From assembly GCF_004114535.1 (NCBI RefSeq), contig NZ_LBJC01000007.1:248001-312000 (forward strand): a DNA stretch of 64,000 nucleotides, in the 5' to 3' direction. The notes beneath the pieces are model-generated. The model made no database searches. It saw only the letters and a list, made by a program, of their open reading frames with translations, and was not told the origin of the DNA. Both the position numbers and the translations under genes were made by a program. The DNA comes from Bradyrhizobium nanningense (GTDB lineage: Bacteria; Pseudomonadota; Alphaproteobacteria; Rhizobiales; Xanthobacteraceae). Positions 1 through 8,452 of this stretch are shown here, in pieces; position 1 is the stretch's first letter, and each line of letters opens with the position of its first letter.

Positions 1-12
1 ACATCATCGCCT

Positions 13-855
13 CTAATCCAATGCACCTTTTGAGAAGAAATGCTTGCGGACGCGCTGCACGAGTTCCGTGAACACCGGATCAGCCATCACGTCGAGCGAA
101 CGCGGGCGCGGCAGGGGCACGTCGTAGATCGCGGCGACCGCGCCGGGGCGCTCGGTCATGACCAGCACGCGGTCGGCGAGGAACACGGCCTCCGGAATCG
201 AATGCGTGATCAGCAGCACCGTCTTCCTGGTCTCGCGCTGGATCCGCATCAATTCGACATTCATGCGTTCGCGCGTCAGCGCATCGAGCGCGCCGAACGG
301 CTCGTCCATCAGCATGATCTTGGGATCGTGCACCAGGGCGCGGCAGATCGAGGCGCGCTGCTGCATGCCGCCGGAAAGCTGCCACGGCAGCTTTTTCTCG
401 AAGCCGTCGAGCCCGACCAGCTTCAGCAGCGACTTGGCGCGATCGAAATATTGCTGCCGCGGCAGGCGCTTCATGTCGATCGGCAGCATCACATTGCCGA
501 GGATGTTGCGCCATGGCAGCAGCAGTGCGTTCTGGAACACGATGCCGACATTGCCGTGCGGCGTCGTCACCTTCTCGCCCTCGACCAGGATCTCGCCCGA
601 TGTCGGCGGCAGCAATCCCGAGATCAGCTTGAGCAACGTAGACTTGCCGCAACCGCTTGGGCCGACCACGACGAAGAACTCGCCGTCATTGATGTGGAAA
701 TCGAGCGGCCGCAGCGACGGCACATCGCCGTCGCGCGTCCGGTAGGTCTTGGACACGCCGGACAGTTGGATGCCGGATGCTTCGCCGGCCCGGTCGCTCA
801 CCAATCTCAGATGCGCGGCCGGTTGAATATCGATTGGCTTGGTCGCTGGGTTCAT
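13..855 (-). CDS. ABC transporter ATP-binding protein, nitrate/sulfonate/taurine class
   Basis: This is the cytoplasmic ATPase of an importer whose substrate-binding protein and permease lie just upstream on the same strand. Walker A (GPSGCGKST), the signature LSGGMQQR and Walker B (IMLMDEP) are all present, and the protein has the usual length of about 280 residues. The reading frame stays open to 924, but that extension runs through an intergenic palindromic repeat. The ATG at 855, preceded by GGAGAG, is therefore the better start. The family (SsuB/TauB/NrtD-like) imports small organic or inorganic anions and thiamine-precursor-like compounds. The substrate cannot be read from the ATPase. 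Confidence 0.93.
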   Translation of the reverse strand: MNPATKPIDIQPAAHLRLVSDRAGEASGIQLSGVSKTYRTRDGDVPSLRPLDFHINDGEFFVVVGPSGCGKSTLLKLISGLLPPTSGEILVEGEKVTTPHGNVGIVFQNALLLPWRNILGNVMLPIDMKRLPRQQYFDRAKSLLKLVGLDGFEKKLPWQLSGGMQQRASICRALVHDPKIMLMDEPFGALDALTRERMNVELMRIQRETRKTVLLITHSIPEAVFLADRVLVMTERPGAVAAIYDVPLPRPRSLDVMADPVFTELVQRVRKHFFSKGALD

Positions 856-872
856 CACCGCTCTCTCCACCC

Positions 873-990
873 GTTGTGCCTGCGAACGCAGGGACCCATA
901 TGCCGTGCCCGCGCTACCGGGCACGCAGGTGGAGACCTTCCGGAATCATCAAGGCCGGTGGTTATGGGTCCCTGCGTTCGCAGGGACGAC
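873..990. repeat. Intergenic palindromic repeat (GGGACCCATA/TATGGGTCCC family)
   Basis: Two inverted arms, each joining a GCGAACGCAGGGACCCATA-like block, flank about 70 bases between the binding-protein and ATPase genes. In the RNA this would fold into a long hairpin inside the operon. Similar dispersed repeats are common between Bradyrhizobium genes. I see no coding content. Confidence 0.7.
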
Positions 991-1006
991 AGCGGAGATT
1001 GATCGC

Positions 1007-2002
1007 TCACGAGCCGCTCTTCGGCAGATAATCGTTGGTGTAGAACGCCTTCGGGTTTTCCTTGGCCTTGGCATCCAGCCCGCCATATTCGACCAGCAGA
1101 TTGACGGTCTCAGTCATGTTCTGGTCGGTGACCTGGAACGGACGCTTGCCCTTGGTCTCCGCGGTCCGATAGAGCGGAATGGTCAGCTCGAAACCTTGCG
1201 TCAGCGTGTCGATCTTGCCGCCCTTGGGGTTGGCATCGAGGATCGATTGCGCCGCCGCCTTCGGCTCCTTCTCGGCGGCTTCGACGGCCTTGGTCGTCGC
1301 CGACATGAAGCGGCGGACGAGATCGGCATTGGCCTTCACGTAGTCGGTGTTGGCGATGATGCCTGACGACACCATGTTGATGCCGTAGTCGGCGAACTTG
1401 ATCGGATAGACGTCCTTGCCGGTGGCGTCCTTGATCTTCATCGACTGGTCCATGACATAGCCGAGCAACAGATCAGCCTGACCGTTGATGACGGCGTTGA
1501 GCTTGGTCTGGCCGTCGCCGGCGACCGTCTGGAAGTCGCTCTCCTTCAAGCCGGTCTTCTTCAGGAACAGCGGCCAGATCTGGGTCATGGAATCCGCGGG
1601 TGTGATCGCCACCGTCTTGCCCTTGATGTCCTCGGGTTTCTTGATGTTCTTGTCGACGAAGCCCATGGCGGACATCGGTGAGGTCTGCAGCAGCACGCCG
1701 GTCGCAACCACGGGCGCACCCTTGATCGCGGCGCGCATCATGGTAGGGACGTCGACATAGCCGAAATTGGCGGTCTTGGCCGCGACGGCCTGCGTGGTGG
1801 CAGCCGAGCCGCGGCCTTCCTGGATCTCGAGGTCGATGCCCTCGGCCGCATAGATGCCCTTGGCCTTGCCGTAATAGAACGGCGCATGCTCGCCATAAAC
1901 GTACCAGTTCAGCATCAGCACGACCTTGTCGGCTGCCTGCGCCGGCACCGCCGCAAACACCATCAGCGCCGCCGAGACGGCTCCTATCCACCGCTTCATC
2001 AT
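1007..2002 (-). CDS. ABC transporter substrate-binding protein, NMT1/THI5-like
   Basis: This is a periplasmic binding protein of 331 residues. It starts with a Sec signal peptide (MMKRWIGAVSAALMVFAAVP, cleavage after AQA) followed by an NMT1/SsuA-type fold. The run VLMLNWYVYGEHAPFYYGKAKG is typical of the family that binds thiamine precursors, sulfonates, nitrate or aromatic solutes. It lies between the permease upstream and the ATPase downstream in the same operon. GGAGAG precedes two adjacent ATG codons. The substrate is unknown. The nearby TetR gene has a RutR-like C-terminal region, so a nucleobase or another nitrogen compound is possible, but that is inference. Confidence 0.9.
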   Translation of the reverse strand: MMKRWIGAVSAALMVFAAVPAQAADKVVLMLNWYVYGEHAPFYYGKAKGIYAAEGIDLEIQEGRGSAATTQAVAAKTANFGYVDVPTMMRAAIKGAPVVATGVLLQTSPMSAMGFVDKNIKKPEDIKGKTVAITPADSMTQIWPLFLKKTGLKESDFQTVAGDGQTKLNAVINGQADLLLGYVMDQSMKIKDATGKDVYPIKFADYGINMVSSGIIANTDYVKANADLVRRFMSATTKAVEAAEKEPKAAAQSILDANPKGGKIDTLTQGFELTIPLYRTAETKGKRPFQVTDQNMTETVNLLVEYGGLDAKAKENPKAFYTNDYLPKSGS

Positions 2003-2057
2003 TGCTCTCCCTTTGTCGTTGTTTGCTTCGGCCGTTGGTGGCCGTTGGTCGCTTTGG

Positions 2058-2867
2058 TCAAGATGCGAAAATCACGTCCTCGCGCTGACTGACATGCCAG
2101 GGAATGACCAGCTTCTCGATGCGGTCGACGATCCAGAACAGGACCACGCCGAGCAGCGCGAGGATCACGAGCGCCGCGAACATCGTCGGCAGGTCGAACG
2201 TGCCGATCGAGCGCTGCATGACGTAGCCGATGCCGGAATTGGAACCGACGAACTCGCCGACGACGGCGCCGACCACGGCCAGCGTCACCGACACCTTGAG
2301 ACCTGAGAAGATCGCCGGCAGCGCATGCGGCAGGTTCACCGCGCGGAACACCTGAAAACGGCTGCCCTGCATGGCTCGGGCGAGATCGACCATGTCGGGA
2401 TCGACCGACTTGAAGCCCTGCACCGCCGAGACCACCACCGGGAAGAAGCCGAGCAGAAAGGCCGAGATCACCTTGGGAATGATGCCGAAGCCGAACCACA
2501 CTACGAACAGCGGCGCGATCGCGATCTTCGGCACGGATTGGGAGAACACCAGCAGCGGATAGACGTAGCTCTCCACCGTCTTCGAGCCCGCGATCAGCAT
2601 GGCGACGGGAATGCCGAACAGCGCCGACAGCAGGAAGCCGCAGACGGTCGCATAGGTCGTCGGCCAGGATTGGCGCAGCAGTTCCGGCCATTCCGTGCGC
2701 AGCACCGCCACGACATCCAGAGGCGACGGTATCTGGTAGGCGGGAATCCTGAACAGCCGGATCGAAAGATCCCAGGCGACCACGATGAAGACCAGGAACA
2801 AGAACGGCCGAACCCAAGCAGCATTCAGCATCTTGGAAACAGCGTTTTGCGGCTTCGGCTCGGCCAA
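2058..2867 (-). CDS. ABC transporter permease, BPD_transp_1 family
   Basis: This is the inner-membrane permease of the importer, 269 residues with about six hydrophobic segments. The first segment begins near residue 18, and the EAA-type cytoplasmic loop lies around residues 160-190 (DLARAMQGSRFQVFRAVNLP). The start is a TTG at 2867 with GGGAGTG just upstream. The GTG inside that sequence is in another frame. It is the first gene of the three-gene importer operon, followed by the binding protein 55 bases downstream. Confidence 0.9.
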   Translation of the reverse strand: MAEPKPQNAVSKMLNAAWVRPFLFLVFIVVAWDLSIRLFRIPAYQIPSPLDVVAVLRTEWPELLRQSWPTTYATVCGFLLSALFGIPVAMLIAGSKTVESYVYPLLVFSQSVPKIAIAPLFVVWFGFGIIPKVISAFLLGFFPVVVSAVQGFKSVDPDMVDLARAMQGSRFQVFRAVNLPHALPAIFSGLKVSVTLAVVGAVVGEFVGSNSGIGYVMQRSIGTFDLPTMFAALVILALLGVVLFWIVDRIEKLVIPWHVSQREDVIFAS

Positions 2868-3039
2868 TTTTCACTCCCGGCAGTCTTCTTCGTTGTGGGG
2901 AGAAATTAACCCGTTGGATAAATACTGTCCAGAGCTTTCCCTGTGACGTATTGCGGCGGGTTCCGGGCATTTGGGTGAGTGGCGGCGGCGCCGTGTCCGG
3001 GGCACGAGAGCGCTATTTGGGCCCGCTTGCCGCCACCTC

Positions 3040-3117
3040 GTCATTGCGAGCGCAGCGAAGCAATCCAGAGTGCCGCTGCGGAAAGATTCTGGATTGCTTC
3101 GCTACGCTCGCAATGAC
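3040..3117. repeat. Palindromic repeat family A, copy 1
   Basis: An imperfect inverted repeat begins GTCATTGCGAGCG and ends CGCTCGCAATGAC, with inner arms GAAGCAATCCAGA and TCTGGATTGCTTC. Near-identical copies lie at 15037-15120, 17216-17300 and 59107-59192. This copy fills most of the gap 2868-3181 between the permease and TetR genes. The rest of that gap shows no gene. Confidence 0.85.
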
Positions 3118-3181
3118 CGAGCAAGGTGCGAGGTCACCGCATCGTAGCCCGGATTGCACTGCGCTCCATACGGGCTACGGA

Positions 3182-3922
3182 CTACACCGTCTGCGCCACA
3201 GCGCTGCGCGACTTCGGGGCCTTGGCGAGCTCGAACAGTTCCGCCGACCGCCCCGTCAGCGCGGCGAGCACGAGGCCGACCATGTGGGCGAGCCGCTCGT
3301 CCTTGGCCTTCTTGTCCAAGAGATCACGGCCGAAGATCACGCTGAGCGTTGCCGAGTTGGAGAGATAGAAGAAGCACAGCCCTGCGATCGAGATGTAGAG
3401 CTGCACCGGATCGACCGCGACCTGGAAGTCGCCGCTGTCGACGCCGCGCCGCACCACGGTGCGGATCATCTCGACGAAGGGCGAATGCATCGACTTGACC
3501 TTGGTCGATTTCTTCAGGTGCTTTGCGCGCGCGAGGTTCTCGGTCTGGAGCAGCGACAGGAATTCCGGATTGCGCAGGAAATAATTCCAGGTGAACTCGA
3601 TCAGGCGTCTGATCGCCTCGGGCGGATCGAGATGCTCGAGATCGAGCCCGCGTTCTTCGCTGCGGATCTTGTCATAGGCGCCTTCGAGCACCGCCAGATA
3701 GAGCTCGTCCTTGTTGCCGACGTGATAGTACAGCATGCGCTTGTTGGCGCCGGCCTTGGCCGCAATGCGGTCGACCCGCGCACCGGCGAGACCATGGGCG
3801 GAAAACTCCTGCTTGGCGGCTTCGAGAATGCGCAGCCGCATCCCTTCGGGGTCACGCTGCCATTTCAGAGTTCGCTTTGCCTTCGCCAAACCGGGTGCTC
3901 GCTGGATGGTTGTCCATCGCAT
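3182..3922 (-). CDS. TetR family transcriptional regulator
   Basis: The N-terminal helix-turn-helix is clear: RILEAAKQEFSAHGLAGARV followed by IAAKAGANKRMLYYHVGNKD at about residues 30-75. A long helical ligand-binding region follows (246 residues in all), resembling the RutR/YcdC-type C-terminal domain, for example LIEFTWNYFLRNPEF. It is transcribed in the same direction as the ABC importer at 13-2867, about 310 bases upstream, and is a plausible regulator of it. The inducer is unknown. Confidence 0.9.
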   Translation of the reverse strand: MRWTTIQRAPGLAKAKRTLKWQRDPEGMRLRILEAAKQEFSAHGLAGARVDRIAAKAGANKRMLYYHVGNKDELYLAVLEGAYDKIRSEERGLDLEHLDPPEAIRRLIEFTWNYFLRNPEFLSLLQTENLARAKHLKKSTKVKSMHSPFVEMIRTVVRRGVDSGDFQVAVDPVQLYISIAGLCFFYLSNSATLSVIFGRDLLDKKAKDERLAHMVGLVLAALTGRSAELFELAKAPKSRSAVAQTV

Positions 3923-3952
3923 GTATCATGCGGGCGAGCATTTGAGAACGAT

Positions 3953-4094
3953 CTCGTGCCCCGGACGCAGCGCAGCGCTACTTCAGCGGTGCGCTGCAGA
4001 GCCGGGGCCCATGTTTCCGGGTGAGAGGTCGTCGGCTTCTGGGTCCCGGCTCTGCGCAGCAGCGCTACGCGCTGCAGCGCGTCCGGGACACGAG
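3953..4094. repeat. Palindromic repeat family B, copy 1
   Basis: The element begins CTCGTGCCCCGGACGC and ends GTCCGGGACACGAG, with inner arms GAGCCGGGGCCCA and TGGGTCCCGGCTCTGC. Related copies are at 18941-19104 and 30815-30953. It occupies the gap between the TetR and VOC genes and has no coding content of its own. Confidence 0.8.
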
Positions 4095-4113
4095 AGTGCA
4101 TTTACGCATCGCC

Positions 4114-4962
4114 CTACTCCGCCGGCTTCGGCGAGCGCTCCAAGAGCACCGTCTGAATCCCGCAAGTGCCGCTCCGCACCGTCATCACCTTCGTGCCCGG
4201 CTTGCGGCCGTTGCGCACTTCGCTGACGTCGAGCCCGCTCGCAATCAGGCGGGCGCGGGTGGCGTCGATGTCGGCGACGCGCCAGCTCAGGCCCCACAGA
4301 CGGTCGTGCGCGAGGTCACTGCCGGCGACGGGCCGGCGAACCACCTCGACGATGAGGTCGCCGCAGCGGAAGAACATCAGCTGGCCCCAATCCTGGTGCG
4401 AGCGGTCGAGCGCCAGGTCGAGGCCGAGCCGCGCGCCGTAGAGCGCGGCGGCGCGGTCGGAATCCTCGGTGGTGACCACGACGTGGTCGAGCGCGTCGAT
4501 CGGCGCGATGTCGGTCGCCGGGGAAAGTGGCCGCTCGTCGGCCAGCTCGAGGAAGAACATGCGCACGCCGCGCGTGAGTTCCGTGGCGGCGCGCGTGCGC
4601 TTCCAGTGCAGGACGTTGCCCGTTTCCGTATCGCTGCTTTCGACCTCGGCGACCGGATCCGGGTTCAAGGCCACCCGCTCCAGCCGCCGGTGCATCCGGC
4701 TCATGTCTGCGACACGAAAGCACAGGCTGGCGAGCACGCCCTCCTGATCATCGAGCAGCGCGCGCATGCGATCCGCAGTCACGCTGAAGCCGCTCGGCGC
4801 CATCAACTCGATCGTCATGTTTGCGAGGGTGAACAGCACGCGGTCGGCGCCCTCGCCCGAGTTCTGCCAGGCGGGCGCACGGGCAAGCAGCGTCTGGTAA
4901 GCCGCCTTGGCCGCCCCGATGTCCCCCACCAGAACGACGACATGATCGAGGCCGGTGATCAT
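4114..4962 (-). CDS. VOC (glyoxalase/dioxygenase superfamily) protein with two VOC modules
   Basis: The protein has 282 residues. The first module begins MITGLDHVVVLVGDI and the second begins near residue 140 with LDHVVVTTEDSDRAAALYG. Each opens with the LDHVV strand typical of the vicinal-oxygen-chelate fold. Such proteins are glyoxalases, extradiol dioxygenases or small-molecule binding proteins. The substrate is not evident. The frame is open to 5067, but the ATG at 4962 has a good GAGGG ribosome-binding site and begins exactly at the domain. It stands alone between TetR and the divergent sugar-kinase pair. Confidence 0.85.
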   Translation of the reverse strand: MITGLDHVVVLVGDIGAAKAAYQTLLARAPAWQNSGEGADRVLFTLANMTIELMAPSGFSVTADRMRALLDDQEGVLASLCFRVADMSRMHRRLERVALNPDPVAEVESSDTETGNVLHWKRTRAATELTRGVRMFFLELADERPLSPATDIAPIDALDHVVVTTEDSDRAAALYGARLGLDLALDRSHQDWGQLMFFRCGDLIVEVVRRPVAGSDLAHDRLWGLSWRVADIDATRARLIASGLDVSEVRNGRKPGTKVMTVRSGTCGIQTVLLERSPKPAE

Positions 4963-5185
4963 TTTTCCCTCTTGATCGCCCCTTTCATAACCCTGGAACC
5001 CATGGGCCGAAATACGGCGTTTGTCCGGGCTTGGCATTGCCCGGTGATGGTCGTATTCCCTGACCATGCTGACCTCAAGCGCTTCGGGCGGCAGTTTTGC
5101 GAATAATTTCAGCGTCCCGCCGGAGCGGAACCGGTGTTACAGTAAGCCCACCGGCCGGGACCACTAAGCGCATGACGGACAAGCA

Positions 5186-6079
5186 ATGCAGGCTCTCTTC
5201 ATCGGACAGACCTATATCGACGTCGTCTTCATCACCGACCACATGCCGACCGGCGACGAAAAGCACGTGGCCTCGGACTATGCCGTCTCCTTCGGCGGCA
5301 ACGCGGTGACGGCGGCGTTCTGCTGCGCCAAGCTCGGCATCGTGCCGGATCTCATCGCCACCGCGGCCAATGACTGGCTGGGCCGCATGTTCCAGGACAT
5401 GTGTGCGAAATACGCGATCTCGCTGCACGGGCGGAAGGTCAACCAGTCCTCGCTCTCCTTCATCATGCCGAAGGACGGCAAGCGCGCCATCGTCCGCTGC
5501 CGCGACGACGAGCACATCCATCCCTTTCCGATGCTCAATCTCGGCGGCTGCCGCGCGCTGCATGTCGACGGCCACCAGCCGGATGCCGCGATGCACTACG
5601 CCAAGGTGTGCCGCGAGGCCGGCATCCTGACCTCGCTCGACGGCGGCGGCCTGCGCACCAACACCCATGAGCTCCTGGAATTCATCGACGTCGCGATCGT
5701 CGCCGAGCGCCTGTGCGAGCAGATGGACCTGACGCCCGAGAAGATGCTCGACTACCTCAAGAGCCGCGGCTGCAAGATCGGCGGCGTCACCATGGGCGAG
5801 AAGGGCCTCTTCTGGTACGACGAAACCGGGACGGTGCAGGTGATGCCGGCGATGCCGATCCCGCGCGAGCGCGTGATCGACACCAATGGCGCCGGCGACG
5901 TCTTCCACGGCGCCTATATCTATTCCTATCTCGCTCATCCCGGCAAAAGCTGGCGCGAGCATTTTGATTTCGCGAGGGCCGCCTCGACCTTCAAGATCCA
6001 GCGCCTCGGCAACGAGGCCGGCCTGCCGACGCTGGTCGACATCGCCAAGGTCAGGCACGAGTTCGAGGTCAGGGTCTAG
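5186..6079 (+). CDS. PfkB-family sugar kinase
   Basis: This is a 297-residue carbohydrate kinase. The N-terminal PfkB signature is visible (VSFGGNAVTAAFCCAKLG, about residues 34-51), as is the C-terminal signature with the catalytic aspartate (DTNGAGDVFHGAY, about residues 232-244). It would phosphorylate a sugar or nucleoside with ATP in the cytoplasm. It is followed after 6 bases by a second PfkB kinase at 6086, so the two are almost certainly co-transcribed. The specificities are not readable from sequence. Confidence 0.9.
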   Translation: MQALFIGQTYIDVVFITDHMPTGDEKHVASDYAVSFGGNAVTAAFCCAKLGIVPDLIATAANDWLGRMFQDMCAKYAISLHGRKVNQSSLSFIMPKDGKRAIVRCRDDEHIHPFPMLNLGGCRALHVDGHQPDAAMHYAKVCREAGILTSLDGGGLRTNTHELLEFIDVAIVAERLCEQMDLTPEKMLDYLKSRGCKIGGVTMGEKGLFWYDETGTVQVMPAMPIPRERVIDTNGAGDVFHGAYIYSYLAHPGKSWREHFDFARAASTFKIQRLGNEAGLPTLVDIAKVRHEFEVRV

Positions 6080-6085
6080 ATCCAG

Positions 6086-7003
6086 ATGGGGCGGGTCTTC
6101 GTCGCCGGCAGCATCAACATGGACGTGGTGGCGACGGCCGATCGCCATCCACGCGTCGGCGAGACCGTCGCGGGCCGGCAGGTGCTGTATTTTCCGGGCG
6201 GCAAGGGCGCGAACCAGGCGGTCGCGGCGTCGCGGCTCGGCGCGCGGACCACGCTGATCGGGCGGCTGGGGAAGGATTCGTTCGGGGCCGAGTTGAGGAC
6301 GTTCCTCGGCGACCAAGGCATCGATCTCGGCTATGTCGCGGAGACGGCGGAGGCGCACACTGGCACGGCCATCATCACGGTGGCGGAGGCCGACAACACC
6401 ATCGTCGTCATTCCCGGGGCGAACGGGCTGGTCGGCGCGGATGACGTCGAGGTCGTGCCGCTGCTGGCCGGCGACGTCGCCGTCAGCCAGTTCGAGATCC
6501 CGCTGCCGGCAATTGCCGCGTTCTTCCGGCGCGGCCGTGCCGCCGGAGCCACGACGCTGCTCAACCCGGCGCCGGCACAAAAGATGCCCGATGAGCTGCT
6601 GGCGCTAGTCGACATCCTCGTGCTGAACGAGACCGAGCTCGGCTTCCTCGCCGGCGTGGACCTGTCTGACAGCGACGAGACCGCAAAGATCGTCGACACC
6701 GCGCGAAAAATTCAAGTGCGCGAGGATCAGACCATCTGCGTGACGCTCGGCAAGCGCGGCGTGCTCGCACTCGCCGGGCGCGAGGAGATTTTGGTGCAGG
6801 GACGCGCGGTGAAGGCAGTCGACACCACTGGTGCCGGCGACTGCTTCGTCGGCGCACTTGCCGCAGAGCTCGCTGACGGTGCGGCTTTGCGCACCGCCCT
6901 CGCCTTCGCCAACGCCGCCGCCTCGATCAGCGTGCAGCGGATGGGCGCGGGGCCGTCGATGCCGACGGCCGCGGAAGTTAAAGCTGTTCTCGGCGCCGGC
7001 TGA
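6086..7003 (+). CDS. rbsK: Ribokinase-like PfkB kinase
   Basis: The protein has 305 residues. The ribokinase N-terminal motif is clear: VAGSINMDVV, then FPGGKGANQAVAASRLGA near residues 32-49. The C-terminal DTTGAGDCFVGAL supplies the catalytic Asp and anion hole. Ribokinase makes ribose-5-phosphate from ribose, and members also act on deoxyribose or other sugars. It directly follows the other PfkB kinase, six bases apart. No ribose transporter is adjacent. The symbol is a family-level guess. Confidence 0.85.
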   Translation: MGRVFVAGSINMDVVATADRHPRVGETVAGRQVLYFPGGKGANQAVAASRLGARTTLIGRLGKDSFGAELRTFLGDQGIDLGYVAETAEAHTGTAIITVAEADNTIVVIPGANGLVGADDVEVVPLLAGDVAVSQFEIPLPAIAAFFRRGRAAGATTLLNPAPAQKMPDELLALVDILVLNETELGFLAGVDLSDSDETAKIVDTARKIQVREDQTICVTLGKRGVLALAGREEILVQGRAVKAVDTTGAGDCFVGALAAELADGAALRTALAFANAAASISVQRMGAGPSMPTAAEVKAVLGAG

Positions 7004-8224
7004 TCAGGCCAGCGCGCTCTTCAGGTCAAAGCTTTCGTCCGCGGCCTGCTCCGGCGTGATCGAGCGGTCCATGCCCTGCAAGCGGCGGCCGAACATGTGA
7101 TCGCCCGCGCGGTTGATCGATTCGATTCCGAGCAGCTTGTCGCCGTGATAGCAGAACGCCGAGAACGCCTTTTTGGCGGGATCGCCGCGGAGCACGACGC
7201 GGTCGTAGCCCGTGGTCAGCCCTGCGATCTGGAGCTTGTCGTCGCCCTGGTCGCTCCAGAACCAGGGATGGCCGTCATAAGGCTTTTTGTCGCCGGTCAG
7301 CCGCGCCGCAAGGCAGCGGGCGTGATCGGTCGCGTTCTGCACCGATTCCAGCCGCAGCGATCCGCCGAAGCGTGGGCTGGCGAACAGCGCGCAATCGCCG
7401 ATCGCAGAGATGTCAGGGTCGGCCGTCGCAAGATATTCGTCGACAATGATGCCGGCGGCGACCGGCAGCCCCGCCTCCGCTGCGAGCTCGATGTTCGGCA
7501 GCACGCCGACGCCGACCACGACGAGGTCGGCGGGCAGATGCCGTCCGTCGCTCAAGGACACGCCGGTGACCTTGCCGCCTTCAGCCTCGATCGAGGTCGC
7601 CTGCACGCCGAGATGGATGCGAATGCCGGCCTCGCGATGCCGCGCCTGGAAATATTCCGAGACCTCCGCCGTCACCGCACGCGCCATCACGCGCGGGGCA
7701 AGCTCGAGCACGTCGACCTCGAGGCCCTTGATCCGGGCGGTGGCGGCGAATTCGAGGCCAATGAAGCCGGCGCCGATGATCACGGCGCGCGTCTTCGACG
7801 GCATGATCTGGCGCAGCGCTTCGCTCTCGTCGAGGATGCGCAAGTATTTCACGTCAGGCAGATTGGCGTTGGGCAGGTCGAGCAGCCGGTTGCGCGCGCC
7901 CGTCGCCAGCACGAGATGGCCGTAGGCAAGCGTTTCGCCGGACGCGAGCTGCACCTTGCGCCCCGAGCGGTCGATCGATACCGCGCGGCCCGCGATCAGC
8001 TCGATCTTCTGATCCTGGTAGAATTTTTCGGGGCGGAACATCAGGCTTTCAGGGCCGGCCGAGCCCTTGATGTAAGCCTTGGACAGCGGCGGCCGCTGAT
8101 AAGGCAGATGCGCCTCGTCGTTGATGAGGCAGATGCGCTGCGAAAAGCCGGCCTGGCGCAGCGACGCCGCGACCTGGTAGCCGCCATGGCCGGCACCGAC
8201 GATGATCACCGGACCGTCACTCAT
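7004..8224 (-). CDS. FAD-dependent NAD(P)H-ferredoxin reductase, rhodocoxin/putidaredoxin reductase type
   Basis: The protein has 406 residues from the ATG at 8224. An FAD-binding Rossmann motif (IIVGAGHGGYQVA) opens the protein. The NAD-binding motif VIIGAGFIGLEFAATA follows near residue 150, and the second FAD motif ISAIGDCALF lies near residue 275. The C-terminal reductase domain is present. It fits the class of ferredoxin reductases that feed cytochrome P450 or ring-hydroxylating oxygenases. No such oxygenase is in the window, and the next gene is an enoyl-CoA hydratase on the other strand. The ATG at 8224 has no good Shine-Dalgarno sequence and overlaps the stop of a 13-codon frame that does. 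Confidence 0.9.
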   Translation of the reverse strand: MSDGPVIIVGAGHGGYQVAASLRQAGFSQRICLINDEAHLPYQRPPLSKAYIKGSAGPESLMFRPEKFYQDQKIELIAGRAVSIDRSGRKVQLASGETLAYGHLVLATGARNRLLDLPNANLPDVKYLRILDESEALRQIMPSKTRAVIIGAGFIGLEFAATARIKGLEVDVLELAPRVMARAVTAEVSEYFQARHREAGIRIHLGVQATSIEAEGGKVTGVSLSDGRHLPADLVVVGVGVLPNIELAAEAGLPVAAGIIVDEYLATADPDISAIGDCALFASPRFGGSLRLESVQNATDHARCLAARLTGDKKPYDGHPWFWSDQGDDKLQIAGLTTGYDRVVLRGDPAKKAFSAFCYHGDKLLGIESINRAGDHMFGRRLQGMDRSITPEQAADESFDLKSALA

Positions 8225-8262
8225 TGGACAGCCCATTTCCGGAAGACACGAGCGTGACCCAT
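8221..8262 (-). CDS. Possible 13-residue leader peptide coupled to the reductase
   Basis: A strong ribosome-binding site (GAGAGGAGACGGC) precedes an ATG at 8262 that encodes MGHARVFRKWAVQ and stops at 8221. The stop forms an ATGA overlap with the start of the reductase gene. The reductase start lacks its own Shine-Dalgarno sequence, so translation through this short frame may deliver ribosomes to it. The peptide has no runs of one amino acid that would suggest attenuation. It could be chance, and ribosome profiling would settle it. Confidence 0.45.
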   Translation of the reverse strand: MGHARVFRKWAVQ

Positions 8263-8452
8263 GCCGTCTCCTCTCTCGCTGATTTTGGTTGCTGACCTTA
8301 CGAGGAGCCGGCGCTCGTGTCCGTCCCTTGGCAAAGGCCTGCCCATTTGAGCCTATCGGTCCGCCCAGTGCAAGGGCGCAGCGCGGGGATTGTCTCCCCG
8401 CGCCTTCTGCGATTTAGTCGCTACTAGCCACCACATGCCGGGGATATCCAGA

